From contig BSYQ01000010.1 of the NCBI GenBank assembly GCA_030272585.1, forward strand, positions 3,472,001-3,536,000: a stretch of 64,000 bases of DNA, given 5' to 3'. Below the pieces are notes generated by a model. That model saw only the letters and a program-made list of their open reading frames with translations, was not told where the DNA came from and searched no databases. This stretch comes from Bryopsis sp. KO-2023. Lineage: Eukaryota; Chlorophyta; Ulvophyceae; Bryopsidales; Bryopsidaceae. Both the position numbers and the translations under genes were made by a program. Below, piece after piece: positions 59,301 through 64,000 of the stretch (positions are counted from its first letter, which is position 1; each line of letters begins with the position of its first letter).

Positions 59301-61016
59301 TCGCATTCCCACTGCGGGTGATTTTCGTTTGTTTGGCTGGTTACTCATGGGGGGACAGGATTTTATGGCTAGGCTGGGCCATTTATTTTCGTCAGTTCCG
59401 GATCCAGGGGTGTGATTTTCTCTTTTTTCATGTGAGGTCCAGTTCTCGGGTGTTGTATGCTGGGGATCTTGATTTTTTTTCGGGACAAACATGATTTTGG
59501 GATCTTTCAGTGACTCCGGTTTTTGATTATGGGCAATTGTATGCTCAAGTGGTTGCTCTCAGGGTTGGGAGTATCGATCTGTGTGTTTCGGATAATACTT
59601 GGTGGCGTTAGTCACCGTTATTATCAGTTAAACAGTTCGTATGGGTGGGTGTTTTGGTTGACTATTGCTGGCACCTGTCCAGTTAGTATTTAGAGAGCAG
59701 ATGCAATTGAGCATTTGTATTTTCTTCCCCACCCTGGCCCACCCTGTTATGTGAACACGTGTTTTATTGTAAGAGATGAAAGTTGAATGGCAATTGTATG
59801 CTCAAGTGGTTGCTCTCAGGGTTGGGAGTATCGATCTGTGTGTTTCGGATAATCGCACTTGAAGAACAGCCGCCGATTAGAAATATCGTCTAAGGACGGA
59901 CTGGTCAGCACCTGTAAGAAAAACAACGAATGAGGCCAGCAGATTCAGAAAGGAAACACCTTCTAAGGGCCTGTTCAGATTGAACGAACGAACGCGCAAA
60001 ACCGCCCACGTGCGGCGACACGTCGGAAATTTTACGTGTTTTCGAACGAACGCGCAAACGAATCTGCATCCCGTTCGTTCGTGTTTTTTGAACGAACGAA
60101 CGCGCAAATCTTACGTAATTTGGAACGAACGTGCAAACTCGCAGCCAAACCAAAACAGGGCCCCGTTCGCGCCGCCGCAGACGTTCGTCGCGTCTGAAAG
60201 AGCGTCAAGCGGCGGCAAGACCCATCCCGCGCGACCATCGCGAACTTTCGAGTTGACTCACTTGCTCGTTAATCACGAAAATGATCACACAACACCAAAA
60301 TTAGCGTCATCACCCGTTCGTTCGTGTGGTGTCGTTATTCGATCTGAACACGAACGCGCGTTCGTTAGTTCGTTAGTAAGCGCGCGTTCATTCAATCTGA
60401 ACAGCCCCTAAGGGCCTGTTCAGATTGAACGAACGAACGCGCAAAACCGCCCACGTGCGGCGACACGTCGGAAATTTTACGTGTTTTCGAACGAACGCGC
60501 AAACGAATCTGCATCCCGTTCGTTCGTGTTTTTTGAACGAACGAACGCGCAAATCTTACGTAATTTGGAACGAACGTGCAAACTCGCAGCCAAACCAAAA
60601 CAGGGCCCCGTTCGCGCCGCCGCAGACGTTCGTCGCGTCTGAAAGAGCGTCAAGCGGCGGCAAGACCCATCCCGCGCGACCATCGCGAACTTTCGAGTTG
60701 ACTCACTTGCTCGTTAATCACGAAAATGATCACACAACACCAAAATTAGCGTCATCACCCGTTCGTTCGTGTGGTGTCGTTATTCGATCTGAACACGAAC
60801 GCGCGTTCGTTAGTTCGTTAGTAAGCGCGCGTTCATTCAATCTGAACAGCCCCTAAGGACGGACTGACTGATCAGCGAGGATAGCAGATTCAGAAAGGAA
60901 ACACCGTCGAACTGGAGTTGGATTTGAGGGACCCTTACGGGAGTGACAATTGCATGTGAGGCGATCGTCTTTCTAGCTTTTTCGATAGCTTCCAAAGAGG
61001 TGGCGTAAGGGCTCAT
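53347..61016 (-). CDS. SRR: serine racemase / threonine dehydratase family (PLP fold-type II), exon 2 interrupted by a retrotransposon
   Basis: Exons in minus order: 61016-60939; exon 2 split into 59911-59854 and 55349-55334; 55127-55044; 54948-54830; 54520-54369; 54139-53926; 53821-53709; 53517-53347. With the 4,504-bp insert removed all phases match, giving 334 aa, normal for serine racemase. Exon 1 ends HAIVTP with donor GTAAGG; exon 2 starts VLTSPSLDD. Family blocks: LFFKCE, GGAFKFRGACNAVFSL with the PLP lysine (about 55), HSSGNHGGALALAAKL (phosphate loop), VPVSGGGLLAG (glycine-rich loop), GDLTWPIIRDLVDGVVTVSE and the C-terminal EPSGAVSLAAVL. The enzyme racemises or dehydrates serine/threonine using PLP. 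As sequenced the gene is broken in codon 46 (the Glu of KCE) unless the insert is removed from RNA. Intron 1 also contains two tandem MITEs and a duplicated exon-2 stub. Confidence 0.88.
55350..55480 (+). repeat. split direct repeat A1
   Basis: 131-bp left terminal repeat, starting ACTTGGTGGCG and ending GTATTTTCTTC. Identical by eye to A2 at 59597-59727. Confidence 0.9.
55546..56256 (+). CDS. retroelement ORF1 (gag-like)
   Basis: 236 aa from the first ATG after A1 (MDRISADLVELCLRLTGERP). A helical N-terminal part is followed by a charged helix (LKKDLLAQQLKQLAKDAN) and a Gly/Gln/Asn/Arg-rich tail (GNGNRGYQGQNSQQGQQG) ending RGPKTE. The position before RT and the nucleic-acid-binding-like tail fit a Gag of DIRS-order elements, which often lack zinc knuckles. 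No other family recognised. Confidence 0.7.
   Translation: MDRISADLVELCLRLTGERPTRPVQTYFLENPAHIAHVAGRNPVPRPVGVEFGRWFDITDTTPGARLASQLKDAPGFLQEYISWAPTVSLLFDWTARFASLVAHDNTHPSLKEALYPFLAALYQIIELQTTLVKVRQTQAQYANTAHAGYWKVLQTNLRLQHHLGEFDSALSRETFDKLKKDLLAQQLKQLAKDANKSGNQRGSGNGNRGYQGQNSQQGQQGQQSGQSSKRGPKTE
55850..58384 (+). CDS. retroelement ORF2: reverse transcriptase / RNase H
   Basis: 844-codon open frame. The part before about 56260 overlaps gag in another frame and may not be translated, so a frameshift or internal start is likely. RT blocks: LVPKQNSTAWRLIVDLRHVN, LLQFDLQDAYHILHI, IALPFGLSVSP, and the catalytic QIPYIDDFLVAQE; then a QQREHLGIVID block. RNase H follows (ATDASNIGWGATL, HINVKEFKALRLAL, TVDSTVVYHLLRRG, and SHENVLPDRLSRD). 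A C-terminal tail with FASYLNTQLPRFNSLE and WMNPPWSALPKL matches the region after RNase H in DIRS/PAT elements; its NPPW may be the remnant of a methyltransferase-like motif. No integrase or protease seen. Confidence 0.88.
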   Translation: MRMTTRTPVSRKPSILSSLLSTKSLSCKQPWSKCVKPKHNTPTQLTQATGKSCRRTSGSNTTWANSTAPSPGKRLTNSKRTSWLSNSSSSPRTPTSREISAAQETETEATRVKTVNRVNRVNSRVSRRSAGPRPNSPSEWLQTRPNALYHRVRASLATWRRINAPRKVMNWISRGIRLPWVNRPPPPFFHGAFRVPEEKATAWKASIQDYLQKGAIKEIPFSEATHLSRCFLVPKQNSTAWRLIVDLRHVNSYIEKRPIKYDSLRQFSHQLKRGMYLLQFDLQDAYHILHIQPQDAKVLQFSAIMPNESQPRAYQCIALPFGLSVSPYYYVTTMKPVTRFLRSPQEATSHTIPASFLGALHQENALHDFWRWNPTTAQIPYIDDFLVAQERFKDLQRWGSLARRILDLLGLKVQEAKSDWTPRQQREHLGIVIDTQRGLFLVPPRQWEKILCLGRELLNMHREGRKIPIRMVARFCGKCQSLSLAIPHTPVFLIPLHQLIAHKKSWSDRMRLDGDSVEALKLWITLPRRWRSRVWYPDLCPLMGDLATDASNIGWGATLTLTHPQAQRIHSSAMAQSSDRMFIARGFWDCQDQLLHINVKEFKALRLALKAFAQLNLFPVTHPTEHNQFIRLLTTVDSTVVYHLLRRGHTLAPALKRELQSVVWMAHSLGILLQPVWIPSHENVLPDRLSRDLLGPPMLTSQEKLHPSLFQQAQRQLGMITTIDRFASYLNTQLPRFNSLEIEPYTEGVDAFLQTNWRSEINWMNPPWSALPKLIGFLSRDKLIRGLLVTPFWPHSTWFRMLSNMAVKRWMIKARRVQFVPPRQSPSQWDLIVWAVGRPLKPRN
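56266..59415 (+). CDS. retroelement ORF3: tyrosine recombinase (C-terminal third of a 1,049-codon open frame)
   Basis: The recombinase domain occupies about 58,400-59,415 (residues about 710-1049 of the open frame). An SAM-like N-terminal part (FAKFRIFCADTRRQAF, YMYLRHLRESG, TYLSAISTYHQIHG) precedes the catalytic part, with an Arg in AYVFFSRSSSHHK, then HHDLRAGGASSMLALG (H-x-x-R), SWGGWSLRSTA and the nucleophile Tyr in FTRYINPS. This R-H-R-W-Y pattern is that of retroelement tyrosine recombinases. The frame is open without a stop back to 56266, overlapping the whole RT gene in another frame. The upstream ~700 codons are Pro/Ser/Gly-rich and probably an open shadow of RT; the true start is likely near the RT stop. 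Confidence 0.8.
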   Translation: MAPDSPKRTLPQGARVVGDLEAHQRATQGHELDFPRYSTPMGQPPATSLFSWGLSGPRGEGDRVESIDPGLPTEGRDQGNPFLGSDSPFSLFPRPQTEFDGVAADRGFASRQLIHREAADQVRLPASIFSSTQTRDVPPPVRPPGCVPYTTHPTPGRQGTAVFGDHAQRVTTSGLSMHRPPVWAISQPLLLRDYYETRHEVPTQPPGSYESHDSGLFPWSPTPRKRPTRFLEMEPYHGTDPLHRRFSGGARAIQGSPTLGIPRSSDFGSPWIEGTGGQERLDPQATARAPRDRDRYPTWTFFGSSSSVGEDSLFGSRAPQYASRGPQDPNTHGGALLWKMSVPVTGYSSHSSFSNPTAPTDRPQEIMVGSHAFGWGLGGGAEAVDHFTSSVAQQSLVPGFMSSDGGSRDRRVQYWLGSDPHAHTSSGAADSLFGYGTELGQDVYRPGILGLPGPTPPHQREGVQGFATRPQGFRSAQSISGDAPHRAQPIYPFTDHSGFHSCLPPPPPRSHIGPCAEARTTVGCLDGSLSRNPSPTSLDPVPRECPPGPPIPRSAGAPDADIAREVASIPLSTGATPTGDDHNNRQICVLPQHAAPTFQQFGDRTLHGRSGRLSTDELAVGDQLDEPALECPPQADRISQPRQADPGIAGHTILAPLDLVPYAEQHGSQAMDDQGTSGPVCAPSSISIPVGSDRLGSRTTSEATELSDDTYSAEEALWLQTSVMDSSANPMDICRKFAKFRIFCADTRRQAFPASKAAIYMYLRHLRESGIKSSSGRTYLSAISTYHQIHGLHNFSAHDALTKRLFRAWENNTPVDAFSPQERDVPVPVFWAILDVGITSSELKIIRAAVETCLAYVFFSRSSSHHKMLVGDLRWDRTNISFQERHFKGKTAQTQRMRQRTFDARGVPSLITLLGLYRQHMISEWGGTWPDSASFWQLPQEAQPTAVGISKMFTFLKDSTPSIWPPGDWRHHDLRAGGASSMLALGIDEDKVKSWGGWSLRSTAFTRYINPSRIPTAGDFRLFGWLLMGGQDFMARLGHLFSSVPDPGV
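59532..59596 (+). repeat. split direct repeat B1
   Basis: 65 bp from GGCAATTGTATG to TTTCGGATAAT, directly abutting A2. Identical by eye to B2. Confidence 0.9.
59597..59727 (+). repeat. split direct repeat A2
   Basis: 131-bp internal copy of A1. The B1-A2 junction reads GGATAAT|ACTTGG. Confidence 0.9.
59789..59853 (+). repeat. split direct repeat B2
   Basis: 65-bp right terminal copy of B1. It abuts serine racemase exon 2 (CGCACTTGAAGAAC on the plus strand). Confidence 0.9.
59967..60408. mobile_element. PIF/Harbinger-type MITE, copy 1
   Basis: 442 bp starting GGGCCTGTTCAGATTGAACG and ending with the imperfect inverted repeat ATTCAATCTGAACAGCCCC, flanked by TAA (59964-59966 and 60409-60411). 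Many GAACGAACG/CGTTCGTTC motifs occur inside. The TAA duplication and GGGCCTGTT ends are typical of Harbinger/Tourist elements. No transposase. It lies in intron 1 of serine racemase. Confidence 0.78.
60412..60853. mobile_element. PIF/Harbinger-type MITE, copy 2 (tandem, identical)
   Basis: Second 442-bp copy, same orientation, sharing the middle TAA with copy 1 and followed by TAA at 60854-60856. Both copies translate to identical 143-codon frames, indicating near or complete identity and a recent origin. Confidence 0.78.
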
Positions 61017-61494
61017 GGTGAGGCCGGAAAAAAAAAATCGCTTGGATTGAGCCAACTGTTGTTGAAACCACAGTATAAAAAACCACAGTTTTTACAGAGA
61101 GTCAAAGTTGTTCCCCACTCACTTCCTAAATACACAAACTTAAAACTCGACTAACATCCCTCAGCCAGGCGGCGCTTTGACTTGCGCGATCCACATGTCT
61201 CACTAAACAGCCCATTCGATCCCAATGGGTTTTACACTGTTGAGTTTCGAACACAGTCTCTTCCAACAGCCAAACGCATATAAAAAAATATATCGCCGAA
61301 CACAAAGCTTACAATGTGCAAACGGTGGAGTCCATTCGTCTCTTTATCCCGGACTGTGACTGTATCTTCCAGCGCTGCTGAGATACAACAAGACACAAAA
61401 AGCACCTTAGCACCTCAGCACGATCAAACCACCGCGGCCAAGACCGCGTGGACACAACTATGAAAGATACGCTGCTAGTCAATCCAAATGGAAC
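61017..61494. other. upstream region of serine racemase
   Basis: Probable promoter and 5' UTR; no ORF with a domain. GC-mixed sequence without obvious repeats. Confidence 0.4.
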
Positions 61495-61941
61495 CAGGGT
61501 TGCCAGAAACGTATTTTACTTTAATACGTTGACAATATTATACGAGTATTATACGTTCAAGGTATTTAATACGAGAAAAATACGCCAAAAATACATGAAT
61601 TTCAAATGTTGAAATAGAGACGAACAATGTCAAAAACCAGTTATAAAATAGACTCCACACAAAACCAAACACAAAAAAGGCGACGATACTTGATAACAGT
61701 TTGAGGTGGTACCAACAGTGTCTACACAACATCACCACCGACTTTTTCCAATGACCCAAGGCGTTGAAAAAAAGTCGCTCGCTCGAAAAAATCGACTTTT
61801 TTCAGCGCCTTGGGTCGCTCTGTCTCGATATCAAGGGATCACGTGATAGAATTCGCGTATTTAATCCGTATAATACGTTTGATAAAAATACGCGTATAAA
61901 CGTATCAAACTCGAGTTTCATACGCGTATTTTGCAACCCTG
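61495..61941. mobile_element. hAT-type MITE
   Basis: 447 bp beginning CAGGGTTGCCAGAAACGTAT and ending ACGCGTATTTTGCAACCCTG, flanked by a perfect 8-bp direct repeat AATGGAAC (61487-61494 and 61942-61949). CAGGG..CCCTG ends with an 8-bp duplication are the hAT hallmark. The interior is rich in TAATACG/CGTATTA palindromes. No transposase ORF. Confidence 0.85.
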
Positions 61942-61949
61942 AATGGAAC

Positions 61950-62947
61950 GAACAGAATATCTTACACGAATCACTGGGTCCATTCATCCCCCATGGGATT
62001 GCACCAGCTTACTGGCGACACACCATAACTTCCCAAATCCATGGTGTTTCTGGTGCGCATGTAATTTTTGGTTTGGTTTTGGTTTGGTGCTGCTTGGAGA
62101 AAAGATTGGGGAAGAAGAGGGAGTGGGTGAACTGTAAAGGCTTTCGAGTGCGAATTCACTAGCAGTACAGGAAGAGGTGGTGGTTTGTTGCAGGACAGGC
62201 GGTACAGGGAAGAGGAAGGATAATTTGTTGTTGGGGAACGATACGATTAAGTTCTTGTAAGTCCTTTCCAGGCGTAGTCCCAGTATGTTTGTTTGTGTGT
62301 ATCACCCAACTCGGAACCAAAACTCGGAACGATTGATTATTTGCAAATATTAGAATGAGGACAATGAGGACATTGTACTCATTTAAAGTGGCCTGGACAT
62401 GAGTGAAATCTCTCTCACATGATCGGGCGTTACATTGAGTGAGAACACAGTGGCCGTTCATTCCACATCCCATGGGGTTTTCCTTGGCGGCGCTAACAAT
62501 GGAGGAAAGTGTTGATTAGAAAACAAACTGAGATTGTGACGAATGCGGATTGTATGCTGCAAGAAGGTGCGATGTTCGCCTGTCCCTCTCTTGTCTCTTT
62601 TAGCTCCGCACGATGTCGTTCGCGCGTACTTTCAGTGGTCTCGGGCAACGACCCTGAAAATACATCAACGACACTTTGTTCGAGCTCCTTTTTTGCATCT
62701 CGCTTTTGAAAGGTGTGCTAGAGGGATGTTTTTTCACCATCAAACGGAAAATGGAGAACTCCGCTCATCGAAATACACCCAAATTTGGATGGTCATAGGA
62801 CCATGCAATGCTGTGCTATACATAACGTTTGGGTGGCGATGCATACCTTTTGTGCTGCTCGGCTCCTCTCCTTGTTTCTCACTTTGACCTGGGCCTTCAA
62901 AAAGAACAATTGTCAGGACCGTGTATGACTGAAGTCGTCGCGATCTT
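61950..62947. other. unassigned region
   Basis: Short ORFs on both strands, none with a recognisable domain or consistent splice structure. The right part is probably the 3' UTR of the minus-strand gene ending at 62948. Confidence 0.4.
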
Positions 62948-63969
62948 TCAGCGATGTGAGGAAAAATTTCGAAACCATAAGTCTGGTGCAGTACCACTCA
63001 ATCGCAAGTCCAGTGGGCCGGGTGTCGTTTTGTCTTCACGTTTCTTAGGCCTCTGAGCGGGTTTCTTCTTTTCAGGCGGAGCCTGTGGTTCAGGTGAGAC
63101 AAGTCCGACAGATTCCCCAGCCTCCACAAGCGCTTGGACAAGCTCTTCTTTAACGGTAGCTGCAAAGGTATGTCAAGACATAGGTGTTGGTCGCTTACGT
63201 CTGTCCGTAGGGTTGTGATCGAGTGGTTTAAACGCCACTGATGTATTTTCGAAAACTGACCTGGGGCTTGTGTCGGCGGCGGGGCGACTGACTGATCACG
63301 AGGGGTTTCGTTGGAAGGAATTGATATCTCAGGCGCAGCAGCAACGATTTTGTTGTCGATGAGCGGAGACGGATCTTCGTTCCCTTTCATAAGGTCGAGT
63401 GCAATTTCCAGCAGGTCGACTGAAGAAACGAGCACGCTTTAAGTTGAAACGCGATGTGAGAAATTCTAGCTCCCATCAGTAGCACGAAGGTGAATTCTCA
63501 TGTTTCACGAGTCGTAAAACACAACGGGAAAATCAGACCTTTTCCGATCTGATCATTGTCTTCTGATGTTGCGGAAAGAGTGGTGGAGGACTTCAGTCCA
63601 TCACTGGAGGAGGAGGAAGATGAAGCCGCCCTGCGAGTCCCTGTACCAATCGAGCAAGATTAAACCTTCGTTGCCACTCCTTGACACAAAAAAAATATTT
63701 ATTTGGCTGAAGTGTTCATTTGCCTACCTGAACTCCTTACCGCTCCTGCAATGGATGACGAGGAAATACCACCGATCTGAAAATCATCTCTGGATAGGCT
63801 TGATGAAGATCCTCCTGAACGATACAGAGACAGTCGTTGAAACAAGGATCCTTTCCTTGGTGCGGTTGCATTCCATTAAATTTGAGGTGGTGGTCAAACC
63901 TGTTAGTGTTTGCGCTTGGGACACACCGATCGAGGCCAATATTGCAAAAGTAAACATGAAATAAGGCAT
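62948..63969 (-). CDS. predicted secreted Ser-rich protein, unknown function
   Basis: Five exons in minus order: 63969-63900, 63814-63728, 63640-63539, 63419-63261, 63159-62948. Phases match and give 209 aa; an in-frame ATG at 63999 would add ten residues. The N-terminus MPYFMFTFAILASIGVSQA is a good signal peptide, with probable cleavage after SQA. Then come Ser-rich stretches (GGSSSSLSRDD, GGISSSSIAG, AASSSSSSSDGLKSS), KVDLLEIALDLMKGNEDPSP, a proline-rich APPPTQAP, a helix VKEELVQALVEAGESVGL and a basic PPEKKKPAQRPKKREDK before a short end. No family recognised. The signal peptide could mean secretion or, in algae with secondary plastids, the first part of a plastid leader. Confidence 0.6.
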
Positions 63970-64000
63970 TTTGCGCAGCGGTGTAACTTCGTTCGGCACA

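Larger units (their letters stand above)
55350..59853 (+). mobile_element. tyrosine-recombinase retrotransposon with split direct repeats (PAT/Ngaro type, DIRS order)
   Basis: Structure A1 (55350-55480), gag, RT/RNase H, tyrosine recombinase, B1 (59532-59596), A2 (59597-59727), B2 (59789-59853). The A copies (131 bp) and the B copies (65 bp) look identical by eye. Split direct repeats plus a tyrosine recombinase instead of an integrase define PAT/Ngaro-like members of the DIRS order, which integrate via a circle without target duplication. Exact removal of 55350-59853 rejoins serine racemase exon 2 in frame, confirming both ends and the lack of a target duplication. One terminal T is shared by both flanks, so the boundary can slide by 1 bp. 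All three proteins have long open frames, so the element looks recently active. Confidence 0.9.

Noticed and set aside
55350-59853. Retroelement as an LTR retrotransposon
   Set aside because: No integrase or protease, no terminal direct repeat spanning both ends as one block, and a tyrosine recombinase is present; the repeats are in A1-B1-A2-B2 order.
60425-60856. Identical 143-codon ORFs inside the two MITEs
   Set aside because: They arise from the inverted-repeat rich element sequence, appear in both copies because the copies are identical, and encode no transposase.

Overview
This window is nuclear DNA from an intron-rich eukaryote. Most genes I could assemble have 2-10 exons bounded by GT...AG introns, and the introns and intergenic DNA are full of long poly-T, poly-A, poly-C and poly-G runs. 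A GIY-YIG/CGFS glutaredoxin fusion of the plastid GRXS16 type (23875-25549) and a Tat-like leader on a dienelactone hydrolase point to a photosynthetic protist (alga). An LC8 dynein light chain and a mitochondrial uL29 fit a protist. I cannot name the species.

Layout, left to right. 0.9-3.4 kb (-): a protein with two winged-helix domains resembling Z-nucleic-acid-binding (Z-alpha) domains. 3.4-8.5 kb: homopolymer-rich DNA with no gene I can support. 8.5-12.6 kb (-): a tandem double LURP-one-related (LOR/tubby-like) protein. 14.0-16.0 kb (-): SWC5/CFDP1 (BCNT). 16.2-19.65 kb (+): dienelactone hydrolase, split by a 2.5-kb CACTA-like element. 19.9-20.9 kb (-): ANKRD39. 21.2-23.7 kb (-): ABHD11-like hydrolase. 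23.9-25.5 kb (+): GRXS16. 26.1-26.6 kb (-): uL29m. 27.3-30.3 kb (+): CELF/Bruno-like three-RRM protein. 31.3-33.3 kb (-): glutamate dehydrogenase. 34.6-37.2 kb (+): DHHC palmitoyltransferase. 38.9-42.5 kb (+): NOP53. 44.6-47.8 kb (-): ankyrin-repeat protein that probably has a signal peptide and, through a downstream exon, a transmembrane anchor. 48.8-51.3 kb (+): proteasome RPN10. 52.0-52.8 kb (+): LC8 dynein light chain. 53.3-61.0 kb (-): serine racemase, split by a 4.5-kb tyrosine-recombinase retrotransposon. 62.9-64.0 kb (-): a small predicted secreted Ser-rich protein.

The most notable content is mobile DNA. A 4,504-bp retroelement with gag, RT/RNase H and tyrosine-recombinase frames and A1-B1-A2-B2 split direct repeats (PAT/Ngaro type) lies inside a coding exon of serine racemase; removing it exactly restores the reading frame. 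A 2,538-bp CACTA-like element with TCA target duplications lies inside a coding exon of the dienelactone hydrolase, and exact removal again restores the frame. There are also two identical tandem 442-bp Harbinger-type MITEs sharing TAA duplications, a 447-bp hAT-type MITE with a perfect 8-bp duplication, and a ~200-bp mariner-type MITE with TA duplication.

The genes are mostly housekeeping functions (chromatin, ribosome biogenesis, proteasome, amino-acid metabolism, Fe-S/redox, RNA binding) and form no operon or cluster. Gene models were assembled by hand from splice signals, reading phase and family similarity recalled from knowledge; no alignment or transcript data were available.
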